A stretch of DNA of 64,000 bases, taken from Batkoa obscura. Taxonomy: Eukaryota > Entomophthoromycota > Entomophthoromycetes > Entomophthorales > Batkoaceae. The stretch spans positions 310,001 to 374,000 of the forward strand of contig JASVEC010000020.1 of NCBI GenBank assembly GCA_030770535.1. Reading direction: 5' to 3'. Below are positions 44,910-56,549 of this stretch, piece after piece. Made by a program: the position numbers and the translations under genes. How positions within the stretch are numbered: the first letter of the stretch is position 1; the number at the start of each line of letters is the position of its first letter. Below the pieces are notes generated by a model. It was not told the origin of the DNA, did no database searches, and was given only the letters and a program-made list of their open reading frames with translations.

Positions 44910-45566
44910 TTAGTGCAATAAGCTTATTCCAACCATTGATAAACTGAACAAAATCGAACTACAAATTGAAACTGCTGATGAGTCAACGTTGTTGAGGGCA
45001 GTATTCATTTTTTTGGATGTCACTACCAATACCACTGTAGAAGTAGATGAAATCTTTTTACCACCAATTTGAGTGGTTGTAACTCTAGTACTTGTTATTG
45101 TACTTTCACTATCGCTAGAATCCTTTGATTCCTTATCGCTACTTTTATCGTCACTACTGGTTTTACTATTTTTATTATTTTTGCTATCGGTAGTAGTATT
45201 GCCTCCATTACTCGTACTAGTATTACTATCATCTGTGCTAGTCTCAACCTCTTTACTAGTTTTTTTTTGCGTGGTAGTTGAAGATTCGGACGAAGAAGAC
45301 TCAGAGCTTTTGCTACCTCCACTTTTGGCATTTATATCTACCCAATCAAACAAACATTTATTGTTGTCTCCATACTCAAAACAATGAAATACATCTTTGC
45401 TCTCTTGCTTCCAACATGGTGGACAATCGACAGTACATACAGAGCTTTTATCACCACCTCGGTAACACACTTTACCATTGGTATCTGGTATTGATAAGCC
45501 ATTAATACCTATGACTAAGCTGGCATAATAGATTAAGCTATTGGTAATAAAGGATTTAAACAACAT
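44910..45566 (-). CDS. secreted Ser/Thr-rich protein, probably GPI-anchored
   Basis: Intronless, 218 residues from the first ATG at 45566. A signal peptide (about 1-24) is followed by a cysteine-containing head of about 45 residues. Six cysteines occur in the order VCYRGG, SVCTVDCPPC, FHCFEY, NKCLFDW. Then comes a long Ser/Thr/Asp/Lys-rich stalk (about 76-155) and a TITSTRVTTTQ region. The C-terminus (SSAVSICSSILFSLSMVGIS) is small residues followed by a hydrophobic tail, as in GPI signals. It is likely a wall or membrane-surface protein; the six-cysteine head may be a small binding module. No known family was recognised. Confidence 0.75.
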   Translation of the reverse strand: MLFKSFITNSLIYYASLVIGINGLSIPDTNGKVCYRGGDKSSVCTVDCPPCWKQESKDVFHCFEYGDNNKCLFDWVDINAKSGGSKSSESSSSESSTTTQKKTSKEVETSTDDSNTSTSNGGNTTTDSKNNKNSKTSSDDKSSDKESKDSSDSESTITSTRVTTTQIGGKKISSTSTVVLVVTSKKMNTALNNVDSSAVSICSSILFSLSMVGISLLH

Positions 45567-46374
45567 TTTAAACAAACAAAACAAAGTAATTAAAGTATAA
45601 TAAAAAGAAAAGTGAAGTTTTAGTTATCTATTTTAATTGCTTTTATGCATTTTTTTTGTTGATTTAATCTATTGACATTAAATTTAACGCTTGACCAGTT
45701 ACTAGCTATTTTTGTTCGTTATATTGCCTAATTAATTAAAATCATTTGCATATAAAATGATCAAGTATGTGAAGAGCTTATTGGCTAAGAACTTTGTTGT
45801 TACATTTTTACTAAAAAATACGCTCCTATTTAATAACAAGTATTTTGTTATCATCTTACTTATCAATGGTACCTCAAGTGTTAGTATGTTCAACATCTAA
45901 AATTTTGATTAATTTGGGGTTTATTACTATATACTAAATGGTAGAAGGCAATAAAGTAATAAAAATAACCCTTTTTAATAATATAGTTACATAATAGTTC
46001 CCTTTTATGCATTTAATAGATTAGAAAACAAGTTAATATTATTAGTTTAGTCAATTCTTAGAATTTTTCTTGGCGATAAACTTATTTTTAAGCTGTGCCT
46101 ATATCATTGGTTGATAAAAATGCCGCTTAATAGAGTAAAAATAGATAAGCCAAAACAAAAAAGTAGAGTCTTAAGGTACATCAATTAAAGAACATTTAAT
46201 TAAAAAGTTGATCACTTGGTATGCGTAGTATTTTCATGGATTGATTTTTGAAAATGGCCTAATAAGTCAAATTAATCTTAAATCATGTGCCTACGATATA
46301 ATCACATTTATTCATCATCTAATGTTTAAATCTAGTAAGCTAAAGTATAAAAACTGTACTAAGAACAATAAGCA
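45567..46374. other. spacer upstream of the GPI-type gene
   Basis: AT-rich; it holds the promoter of the secreted protein and the 5' flank of tRNA-Met. Nothing else is seen. Confidence 0.4.
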
Positions 46375-46447
46375 GCTTCTTTGGCGCAGCTGGCAGCGCG
46401 TGAGTCTCATAATCTCAAGGTCGTGGGTTCGATCCCCACAGGGAGCA
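46375..46447 (+). tRNA. elongator tRNA-Met (CAT)
   Basis: Cloverleaf with acceptor GCTTCTT/AGGGAGC (two G-T pairs), anticodon loop CTCATAA (CAT), the U-U mismatch at the base of the loop that is normal for eukaryotic elongator tRNA-Met, and T arm GGTTCGATCCC. It is followed by a T-rich terminator. No intron. Confidence 0.95.
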
Positions 46448-46613
46448 TTTTTGTCTTTTTCTACATAATGACTAATGTAATATACCAAAGAAAAATATAA
46501 AAACATCAAATTAGTTTATTTGTAAGTGTCAATCAAACCGCAGAAGTAAAGAAAAAAATATGATTAAAGTGAAAAAAAACAAAGATAAACAAACAAAGCA
46601 TCGATATTTTTTT

Positions 46614-48305
46614 CTAAATCATAAGCACCTTAAGTCGATTTCGTACCCCAGCAATTTTAGAATCTAGAGAATCTAGTTGTTGCTCTAATTCGTATTGCTT
46701 TAATCTTAATGTCTTAGTTACTTTACTGATAGGGATTTTAGAATAAGCTTGCGTCACTTTCTTTTTTTCTTCCATTAATTGATCTAATTTATTATTTAAA
46801 TAATCCAATTCACTCTCTTCATTCTCTTTATACTCCATCGTTGGTGAGGATAATGGTGTATCATTCATACTGTTACTAGTTTTTATTAGTTTGATTCAAA
46901 TTACTATTGGAAGTTTTATACTTACCCTTCCTTAATGTTTTCACTATTATCGTTGTTTAAACTATAAACGGAGATATTAAAAAACACAAATATCAAATAA
47001 ATAAAAGACTACCTTAAAGTAAGTGAGTGTCTCTTTTTAACTTCTTCCTTGATAATTGGGCTTAAAAATACTTGGAATTGTTCAACTTTATCCTAATCAT
47101 AAATGTTAGCTATCGGATTGTTTAGCTGTTGTCTGATTTACTTTAAGATCCTGATTCTCTTTTTTATAATTTTGAATATCCTTTTCATATTTCTGAACTT
47201 TTCTATATAAATGTTTAGTATAAAATCCCTTATTTGTAATGTTTAATCTTACTCTTCCAATTCTTGGATTTTACTCAAGTCTTCCTCGTTATTCTAAATA
47301 AATTTATTAAACACACTATTTTATATGTTATAATCGACTTGCCTTGTTTTCTTTAACTGTATTTTCAAGCTCACTACACAAAGCTGGTTAGCGTCTCAAT
47401 AATACATTAAAAGTATAACTTACTTAACCTTGACTAAATTTAATTTATAAACTGCTTTGAGTTCAGCCAATTCCAATCTAATAGAATCATTTTGATCCTA
47501 ATAATGTAAATATTTTTTCTGATGACTTAATAAACTTTACTTTTTCTTCTTTGAGCCAAACTTTAAGTTGATCTCTTTCTAAAGTAAGCGAAGCTTTAAT
47601 TTCACTTAACTCAGTTTCTTTAAATGTAAGGTCTAAAATCATCATTAATAACCTTCATATTATTATTGTCTTTTATTTTTACTTTCAACTCTCTTTTTAT
47701 TGTGCATATAATTAGTAGTAATATCGTCCATCTGTTTTAATAATTTCTTATTTTCTTCTTCAAGTTCCATATTCTAAATAGAAGCGATTACATTAAAAAC
47801 AAAATATACAACAAGAATAATTACCTTTAAACTTAACTCCTCGTTTTCGTCCAAAACCTCTTGTAAATTATTACTCTCTTCTATCATATCGAACTCTTGT
47901 TTGACTTGTAACTTATTTTCCAAAAGTTTAATTTTATTTAATAAACCATCAAGCTCTTTTTCTAATATTTGAATCCTCTCATTTTTCTCTGTTTGCTTCT
48001 TTTCCCCTTCCTTAACCTTAACTTCATAACTCTCTCTTTCTACTGACATTTGTCTCACTTTCTGCTGTAACATTTGTAACTCTTTTTCTTTTTCAAAGTT
48101 TACTTCGATCGGACTGGTCTTATTATTTTTTATACTAAAGGGTTTTTTTTACTTAATAGCTATTAATTTAACTTTGATGTTATCAAAATTACCTAAATCC
48201 ACTATCATGGCTCGCAATTTCTTTAATACTTAAGTCCTGGCTACTTTTATTATCGACCTTCATCAACCAGTTTCCGGTTTTAAATTTTAATTTACCAAGG
48301 CCCAT
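46614..48305 (-). CDS. coiled-coil protein, eleven exons
   Basis: Exons 48193-48305, 47825-48134, 47683-47773, 47541-47632, 47424-47497, 47343-47373, 47253-47293, 47142-47202, 47013-47092, 46926-46961 and 46614-46869 join in one frame to 394 residues. The intron at 47294-47342 starts with GC (AAG|GCAAGT), a GC-AG intron. The N-terminus is MGLGKLKFKTGNWLMKVDN. Residues about 50-280 are heptad-rich coiled coil. The C-terminal module (SELDYLNNKLDQLMEEKKK...IPISKVTKTLRLKQYELEQQ) is a pair of helices with an IP turn. It recalls the enkurin or microtubule-associated coil pattern, but I would not name a family. A cytoskeletal or Golgi scaffold role is a guess. Confidence 0.7.
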
Positions 48306-48856
48306 ATTTGTACTCTTTTAAATATTAATCAAAGCTAAAGTAGATGTTACTATTATTTAGTTTAGTTTGTACAATATTTAACTAAGTGGGAAGCAATTAT
48401 AAAGAAATTAAGGATGTTGATTTTAAGCTTGAATTTTTTTTCTTTCCCAATAATAACACCGAGCCAATTAAACTACTGCTTCTCCGTTTTTTTAATTAAA
48501 TCGTTTTTGAACTGTTTGTGATGCTACTGTTTGAGTTAAATTGCTTATTAAGCGTTATGTCAATGATTAGCATTATAATTTAAAAAAAATAAAATAAAGA
48601 TAATACTGATGAAATCAGTAATAAATTTTATAATAAAGCTATTGATTATTAATGAAGGCAGTGTAAACAATAGTAAAAGTAATATAAATAATAATTATAT
48701 TAGCAATAAATAACTTTAAAACAAGTTTAATTGAAAACTTATAACTTAGACTTTAAATCCAAATAAGCGAAAAATTAATACCCAAACAAAAAAGCAAAAA
48801 AAACAAAAAACAAAAGGTTATTGAAATTTTGTTTCTTATTTTTAAAAAACAAATAA
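48306..48856. other. divergent promoter region
   Basis: 550 bp of AT-rich sequence between two head-to-head genes; nothing else recognised. Confidence 0.4.
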
Positions 48857-49990
48857 ATGCGCAACCGAAGTGAAGATAGCAACGAAAATAGTAGAAGAAG
48901 AGGCAGGGATGATGAGCCTAATATAACCTCAGTAGTAGGATCCAATCCAGATTCACCTTTATCTATTGCATTACAAGAGCTACTGTCAGCCATAAATGGT
49001 AATAGTTTGCAAGCTGGTTATCGTAGTCGTAATTTACGACAAAGAGGCAGAAGTGGGAGTACTAGAAGAATACGTAAAAAAATGATGTTACCAAAGGATA
49101 AAAGTTTAGCTATTATATCTTCTTCATTTAGAAATTTATCAAGCCGTAGTACAACAGAATATACATTGCATTTTGATGTAATTAAATCAGATGGTGGAGA
49201 GCATAAGTAAGTGTTTATTTTTAATGAATTGGGAAAGATTGTTAAGATTTAGTAGCCATATATATTCGATTAATAATATTTTAAGTGAGGATAGTGGGGT
49301 TTATAGGTAATATTAAGAAAATAATAATGATTAATGATGATAACTAAAATATTCTAGTTCCCAAAAAAAACAGAATGTAAATGTATTATTAAAATTTAAT
49401 CCAGGGATCACAGGGGTAGCAGATCCAAGCTGTGTAATCACAAAAGCAACTGCTCAATCCCCCTTTGAAGGATTTACTGCGCCTTGTAATTTATTTTTTA
49501 TCTATTAGTTTATATTGATCTTAAATTTATAAGGTACTGAAATAATTTTGTTTTTAAGTCACAAAGCGATTCAAATAGAAGGTATTTTATTCTTTTCAAG
49601 TTAATATAAAAATTATTTAATAATGGCACAAGATTTATATTAATATGATTTTCTTTTGTCAGATATGGAAAAATACGATGATATAAGCTATGAAGAATAT
49701 AGACAATGTGTAAAAGAACCAGAAAAGCACCCATGGAGGGTTAAAGACTTGCCAGTTGATTCCTATATTATATTAGACAAAGATAAAAATTACGTAAAAA
49801 CACAGACTATACCATTTAGGTAACAATAATAACATCATCGCTTAAAAAACGCATTTATTTACTTATGATTTAATTGAATAGAATGGCACGTTATATCGGA
49901 CTCAAATTGATTCGATCTCAAGGAGATTTAGGCAACATTGATTTTCAGTATTTTAGTGTTAAAGGTAAAAAAGAATCAAGGATAGGTTAA
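48857..49990 (+). CDS. conserved protein with galactose-binding-like (beta-sandwich) domain
   Basis: Exons 48857-49206, 49253-49306, 49358-49507, 49559-49581, 49663-49819 and 49882-49990 give 280 residues in one frame. The first 110 residues are basic and disordered (NLRQRGRSGSTRRIRKKM). The rest reads YSINNILSEDSGVYSS, NVNVLLKFNPGITGVADPS, SPFEGFTAPC and ARYIGLKLIRSQGDLGNIDF. This is the pattern of a jelly-roll F5/8C-APC10-type domain: a first strand with NxL, a GFTAP turn and a final RYIxLKLxRS..NIDxxY strand. The third intron would need the weak donor TTA|GTTTAT; this choice restores the expected length and frame, but it needs transcript support. The role is unknown. It converges on ATG101. 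Confidence 0.6.
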
Positions 49991-50064
49991 ATGAATCATT
50001 AATTTAAGAGCTAGGTTTTTCTGGCCCCCGTTCGTTTTCTAAGGCAGATATATGCTAAAAAAAG

Positions 50065-50110
50065 ATATAATATAGTATAATATAGTATAATATACTATTA
50101 TATTATATTA
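50065..50110. repeat. TATAATATAG tandem repeat
   Basis: About four units of TATAATATAG and variants lie in the 140-bp spacer between two convergent genes. They could affect 3' ends. Confidence 0.6.
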
Positions 50111-50127
50111 GTAGCTATTTTTTTAAT

Positions 50128-51004
50128 TTAATTTAATAAATTCATTGGTTCAATTTCTAAACCTTGTATTTTATCTTTAGTGTTTATCGGTTGGGATTTA
50201 AGATTTAACTATAATATGATAAGTGTATTAATATTAAATTAGTAATAAATAAATTTACTTTATATGGAAATACAAATTTATCTTTAGAAGTAATTGGAGG
50301 TATATGCTCTTTAAACTGATCCATGGTATGTATAATACTCATCAGTATTTTTTTAATTTGTCTTTCTTTATTAGTGTTATTATAATTAGCGTTAGTATGA
50401 TCTATTAAATTATTAGATTAGATTATTATACTAGCATAAATAGAATTAATTTGCCATTCAATATTAAACTCCAATGCTCCCAGTCTACTTCTTCTTCTGT
50501 TACTGAAAACCAGGCCTTTCTATACTTGCGCTCCATTAAAGTTAGTTCAATCTAATATATAAATTACCCATTATTTCTTTAATAACTTTTAATCCTTACC
50601 AGCCATAGATGCTCTTTATCGATTTTGATCCTATTTATTGCTTCATAAGTTATACTCTCAATCTTACTTTTTAAAGCCTCATCTTTGACTTTTAACTAAA
50701 TTAACATTACTATATTGCTTTCTTTCAATATTATTATATTGCTTAATTACATAATGTAGCTCATTTTCGCTTTCTATTGGTTGTATAATACCAAATACAC
50801 GATGAAATAATATGGTATTTAAAATAGCTAATATTTATAATATAAATATCCCAATATTACTATCTATAAGTTAATACTAACCTAATAAACTTTCTTTATC
50901 TATAGGAATCCATTTTTCCTAATTAAACAAGCAAGTCAATTTATGCTCTTATTCTTCGCTTAACCAAATAAATTTACTAAATCAATTTTAAACTGTGCGA
51001 CCAT
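50128..51004 (-). CDS. ATG101: autophagy protein ATG101
   Basis: Seven exons, 50978-51004, 50882-50918, 50751-50827, 50600-50695, 50455-50551, 50259-50401 and 50128-50208, give 185 residues in one frame. The intron at 50402-50454 begins with GC (AATG|GCAAAT) and is needed to keep the frame, so it appears to be a GC-AG intron. ATG101 landmarks are LLAILNTILFHRVFG near the start, the WF-finger-like KAWFSVTEEEVDWEHWSLI and ERQIKKILMSIIHTM with IPPIT near the end. ATG101 pairs with the HORMA domain of ATG13 in the ATG1/ULK initiation complex. Saccharomyces lacks it and uses Atg29/Atg31, so this gene argues for a non-budding-yeast type of autophagy start complex. Confidence 0.85.
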
Positions 51005-51302
51005 GATATAAATAATAAAAGAACAGAAATAAATTGATTCTTTTAATTTTTCTAATTGCTTGTTTTAACCGTTTCTTTTTTAAGCTAAATATATTCCATA
51101 AAACTGAAATGAAACAATAAATTGAAATTATTGGCTGTTACTGGATTTAGCCAATGATCAATTAAAATACTCAAATAAAGGGATGACCTCACAATTAAAT
51201 ACAAATTATGAAAAAATGAAAAAATGAAAAAACAAAAAGCTATAAATTAAAAGGAAAACCAACTTTAAGCTATTTATTTTGTATTTTTAAAAACAATCAA
51301 AA

Positions 51303-53318
51303 ATGTTATTATTGCTTCGTAATTTAAAATTAGTTAAAGCTCAAAACAAAGTGTTAAGCTCTTTGATTAAAAATAATAGCTTTAGTACTACAAAGTCAGT
51401 TAAAAACGTCATTCAACTTCATAATGAAAGGGTAAGATTATATTTGTTTTTATTGTCATTATTGAATATTTGTTTAGCTTATGAAAAATACGTTGTTAAA
51501 TGAAATCAAGTCAAGTCTTGAGGATGACGGAGGCACTTTTTTAGTAAACGGTGAGATTACATACAAGTATTTATATCTGGCAATATAGTTAATAAAATTA
51601 GATCCATCAACTCAGTCTCCACTAGCTAAAGTAAAAGACATGGGTAAAAAAGAGGGAGGAGACAAGATCAGGGAAAGTTATGATTTGTTTCATTCTCCTT
51701 CGTGGAAAGAACTGGGTATTAAAGTACTATTGGTTTCTCATTGATATCAAGTACTAATTTATGATTATAGCAAAGGCACGATAAGTTACGACAATTATAT
51801 GATTTAATGATCAAAAATGAAAAGGAGTTAGCTACTATCATTACTTTAGAAAATGGAAAGGTAATTTTATTTGACTCAATAAAGGTGTATTAATTTAATG
51901 CTTTTATTGTAGACATTTAATGAGGTAATTATTTTAAGCTAGTTGTTGTATGTAAATTAAAATACTAGTCAATCGGTGAAGTAAGATATGCTGCTTCTTT
52001 TATAGAGTGGTTCTCAGAGCAAACATTACGTATTGATGGAAGTGTCATTAATTCCGAGAATAAAGATTCAAAATATTTAGTAGTAAAAGAACCGGTTGGT
52101 GTTGTTGGGATAATTACACCTTGGAATTTTCCATTAGCTATGATCACTAGGAAATTTGGCGCTGCTTTTGCTGCAGGTTGTACAACAGTAATAAAACCAG
52201 CCTCTGAGACCCCGTTAACCTGTTTAGCATTTGCTAATTTATTGAAAAAAGTTGAAATACCTGAAGCCTCTTTTTCTGTCATAACTACACATGAAAACAC
52301 TAAGGAGATTGGAAAGTTATTATGTCAAAGTGATTTGATTAGTAAAATTTCATTTACTGGATCAGTAAGTTGTTATTTTTATATCATAGTTGATTCATTT
52401 ACCATATACTTAGACTATGGTTGGTAAGTTATTACTAAGAGATAGTAGTGATACTGTAAAGAAAGTAAGTATGGAGTTGGGTGGTAATGCGCCTTTTATT
52501 GTGATGGGTAATTCTTATATACCATACCATTATTATATTGATACAATATTTTAAATTAGAAAACTCTGATATTGGCAAAGCAGTGCAATGTAATCATATT
52601 ATTATTATTTTTAATAGTTACATAATAATTTTATTAGGCTTAGTTCAGGGCAAATTCCGTAACTCTGGGCAGACATGTGTTTGTCCGAACCGAGTTTATA
52701 TTCAAGATACTATCTATGATGCGTTCTTAAATAAACTAACTAAGAAGGTTGAAGAATTAAAAGTAGGTAATGGATTTAAAGAAGGAGTAACTGTAGGCCC
52801 ATTGATCAATGAAAAGAGCATAATTAAGATAGAGAAATTGGTTAAAAATAGTATTGAATTAGGAGCTAAAATAGTATGTGGTGGGAATCGAGTCAATGAT
52901 AATGACGTTGAAGGATATTTTTATCAGCCAACAATAATCAAAGATGCTAATCCTAAGATGGATATCTCATGCAATGAAATCTTTGGTCCTGTCTTAGTGT
53001 GTTACAAGTTTAGTAGCTTAAAAGAGGCAATTGAGTTGGCTAATGATTCAGAATACGGGTTAGCTGCTTACGCGTTTACTAATGATTTAAAAGAGGCATT
53101 TGAATTAGCTAATAAAATTCAATCTGGCATGGTTGCTATCAATGCAGGTAGTGTGTCTAGTACTTTGGCACCATTTGGTGGGGTTAAGCACTCTGGGTTT
53201 GGAAGAGAAGGTGAGTAGCTTATATTGATGATTATGAATGCTAATAGTAATTTTTTTAGGCTCAAAATATGGGCTTGATGACTATCTTAATATAAAAACG
53301 GTCAATTTAAACTATTAA
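51303..53318 (+). CDS. mitochondrial succinate-semialdehyde dehydrogenase
   Basis: Ten exons: 51303-51431, 51478-51550, 51602-51723, 51771-51860, 51913-51924, 51969-52364, 52414-52507, 52560-52589, 52638-53210 and 53260-53318. They join to 525 residues. Exon 5 is only 12 nt (TFNE) and exon 8 is 30 nt. An aldehyde dehydrogenase of the SSADH/GabD type: [46 protein letters not shown] with Glu295, and [13 protein letters not shown] with catalytic Cys329. The spacing of 34 residues is standard, and CVC is typical of SSADH. The N-terminus ([16 protein letters not shown]) resembles a mitochondrial presequence. It oxidises succinic semialdehyde to succinate in the GABA shunt. Confidence 0.92.
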
Positions 53319-53392
53319 ATAAATAAAGATCAAATGTATGTTAGCAAAGATATTATTTTATATTATTATAATGTACTGCTATAGAATAGCAA

Positions 53393-53466
53393 GCTCGTAT
53401 GGCGCAATTGGCTAGCGCGTTCGACTGTTAATCGAGAGGTTGCTGGTTCGATCCCAGCTATGAGCG
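53393..53466 (+). tRNA. tRNA-Asn (GTT)
   Basis: Acceptor GCTCGTA/TATGAGC, D arm GCGC...GCGC, anticodon loop CTGTTAA (GTT), T arm GGTTCGATCCC, discriminator G. No intron. Confidence 0.95.
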
Positions 53467-54081
53467 ACAATCATGATTATATTTCTTTTTTTATTAAAAT
53501 AAAGTAATGTTATATTTTAAGTAGTTTTTCATAATATAATAGATTGTTTGATAGTAAGACCATAGCAGTCATTTTTCAAATAACGAAATCGCATATGCTT
53601 TTAAATGACTTATTGATTTATAGTAGAAATTAATCAATAAAAATAGAAGGGCATGAAGCCAAACCTCATGTCTACTATAGTACCTTATTAAGAGAGCTTT
53701 TATAAAACCATTCTTCGGTCCATACATTTTTCAATTCATATCAAATGGATTGTAAAATAGGGTATGAAGGCCCCTTTTAATATAGTAGTCTTGCGTGAAC
53801 CCTGTGATAGTTCAAAAAATAGGTATTTAAAAGTTAGTTAAAAGTGATGTGGAAAGGCTCAAGGTAAAAGCCAATGTAATTGATGTTATAATTTAGTCCA
53901 TGAGAATCTGGATAGATTAATAAAATTCTAGTACAGTAGACTTTTACTAAGGGATTGGCAAAAAAATCCATAACCTAATGAATTTTCTAAGTTATTATAA
54001 AGTAACTAGAATTTGTTTTGGATTTGGAATAAAACGTTATAATTATTTATTTAATACAGATTTAAAATATTTGGAAGTTTA
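53467..54081. other. spacer
   Basis: About 600 bp of AT-rich DNA without a gene; a short CTACTATA/TATAGTAG pair near 53668 and 53785 is the only structure seen. Confidence 0.4.
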
Positions 54082-56287
54082 TTAAATGGCAGCAGTTTGT
54101 TTCTTTAACCAACTTAAAGTAAAATCATCATCTTTAAGGAGTGGAGATAAAGTATTATAAACTCTTTGATGGTAAGAATTTAAATAATCAACTTCAAATT
54201 TAGATAATAAGTCCTTATTAATCAATTTAGTGTGAATAGGAACCTAAAAAACAAGATACATTAACATTCATCATATTTGTTGTCACAAAATAAAATTTAC
54301 CAAAGTTACATTTTCAAATCCATAATATTCTAGATTACCAAAATTCTTTAAACCTTTTACTTCTTTAACAATCAGTATATTTTCAGTACGAATACCAAAT
54401 TTGCCATCTTCATAATACCCAGGTTCATTGGTAACAGTCATATTAGGCTGTAATGGGATATCTAAATAATTTCTACGGAATCCAATACCTTGTGGACCTT
54501 CATGAACGTTGAGGTAAGATCCTACACCATGTCCAACACCATGACGGAAATCTAAACCACTACGCCATAATGGAGCACGGGTAATGGAATCTAAATGGAA
54601 ACCTAATTATAAAAATTAAGAACCAATTGTCGATATTAAATAATATTCTATTTACCAGTTGTACCCTTTGGAAAAGTTTGAGTTTCTAAGGTAATAACAC
54701 CTTGTAACACTCTAGTGAAAGCTTCTTTTTCAAATTCTGTTGGTGAACCAAAATGCCAAGTACGTGTTACATCGGTAGTACCATCTCTATTGAAGAAAAA
54801 ATATGTATATTAAAATCCATCTAATAAAAAACTAAACTAGAATGAAGAATTACTTATATTGAGCTCCTGAATCACAAAGATACATTTGGTTAAGTTGGAT
54901 TTGATCACATTTTTGATGAGTTGGATGATAATGAATGATTGCTCCATTAGGTCCAGTAGATGAAATAGTAGCAAAAGAATCTGAAACAAAATCTTGATTG
55001 ACTTTTCTAAATTCTAATAATTTATCAGCAGCTTCAGCTTCAGTGATTGGATTTTTAGAATAATCCGATTTGGTAAGTAAATCTTCTAAATAAGCAAAAT
55101 ATTTGACTAAAGCAACTGCATCACGTACATGACAATTTCTAAATCCATCTAATTCAATATCATTTTTAATAGCTTTTGCTAATACTATTGGACTAACTCC
55201 TAAGGATACATTATCTTTTCCTAGACTTTCTAATAATGCTAAACTGGCATTTTTAGGCAATAATATCTTTTCTTGTTTTATAGTGGTACTTAATGTAGTT
55301 AAATGTTTTAATATTTCTTCATATTCTTTAATTATTACTTTATCACCTAAATATTGTTTAATCTTGTCATTAATTTGTTCTTTATGAATATATAAAGTAA
55401 CTTCATCATGAGTAATAGTAGCATAAGCAAAAAACACTGGATTATAGATGATATCAGAACCTCTTAAATTAAATAACCAAGCAATTTCATCTAAAGCAGA
55501 GATAACTAAACCAGAGTATTGATGTTGTAATAATTTGGATCGAACTAACTTCAATTTATCTTCAAAAGAAATACCTGAATATTTCAGTTCTAAAATTTCA
55601 ATTTCATTTTTAGTTCTCTTTGGCTGATTGTTCCAAACTTGATCAATTAAATTCTCTTCAATAGAAACTAATTTTAATCCTTTGTTCTGAGCATTTAAAT
55701 TACTTTTAACTAACTCAGCTTCTGAAATGGAAATTAGTTTTGAATCAACACCAACCCTTCCATTTTCTGGTAATATACTTGAAATAAAATCATACCATAA
55801 TGGGGTACCACTTTCTCCTTGTTTTTTTAATTCCCAATTGCTATCCAATTGCTCATTAGCTTGTAAATAATATCTTCCATCGGTAAATAAATAAGCCTTT
55901 TCTAATCCAATAATAGCAATACCTAATAGGAGGAGAGGATTAATTTGTCTGAGTTATAAGAGAATGTAGAATAATTTGAAATTACCTGCAGATCCATCGA
56001 AACCTGAGATATAACTACGACGTGCATCAACATCCGCAGTGTATTCACTCTATAATAGATAAGTATGGTATAATAATATATGAAATTAAGATTACTTGGT
56101 GAGCGTCACCGGAAGGTACAATATAAGCATGAATGTTATACTCCTGTTTTTTCATCAATTGACGTAATTGATCGACTTGTGAACTAGTATCTATTGGACT
56201 CATTGTCGTTATTTTTCTTATAGAGAGTAATGGATTGAAGTAGAGTTTGGGTTTTAAAAGAGTTTTGGAAAGAAATGAAAATAACAT
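54082..56287 (-). CDS. Xaa-Pro aminopeptidase P
   Basis: Six exons, 56096-56287, 55986-56049, 54854-55922, 54656-54786, 54301-54602 and 54082-54243, give 639 residues. This is the three-domain form of aminopeptidase P (creatinase-like N domain, middle domain, pita-bread catalytic domain). Expected metal ligands are present with correct spacing: Asp436 and Asp447 ([17 protein letters not shown]), His510 ([18 protein letters not shown]), Glu544 and Glu558 ([18 protein letters not shown]). It removes N-terminal residues that precede proline, using two manganese ions. The first 28 residues ([18 protein letters not shown]) are basic and hydrophobic like a mitochondrial signal. A second Met at 29 (MSPIDTSSQ) starts exactly where cytosolic orthologues do, so dual targeting by alternative starts is plausible. 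Confidence 0.92.
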
Positions 56288-56549
56288 GGTAAATAAATTG
56301 AGGTGTTTATGAATTGCTTTTTTTCAAGATGGGAAAGAAGATTATTGGATAGTGATTTCATTTTAGTCATCTATTACGTGGATGGCGTTTTATTTGTTAA
56401 GTTTTTATTTTTTCTTCCGAATTGTGTTGCTGATTTTGAATGGAAATTACATTTCAATAATAGTCACTTTAGTATTAATTATATATAGTAGTAATGACAG
56501 AATGAAACAAAAATAATGAGTTAGTATATTTTTTATTTATTTATTTAAT

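Noticed and set aside
45073-45387. Leucine/serine-rich frame opposite the GPI-type gene
   Set aside because: It is the complement of Ser/Thr codons of the real gene, which has a signal peptide and GPI-like tail.
46315-46509. 64-codon frame opposite tRNA-Met
   Set aside because: Product of reading through the tRNA gene.
56303-56488. 61-codon frame beyond the aminopeptidase start
   Set aside because: Ordinary AT-rich promoter sequence, no homologue pattern recognised.
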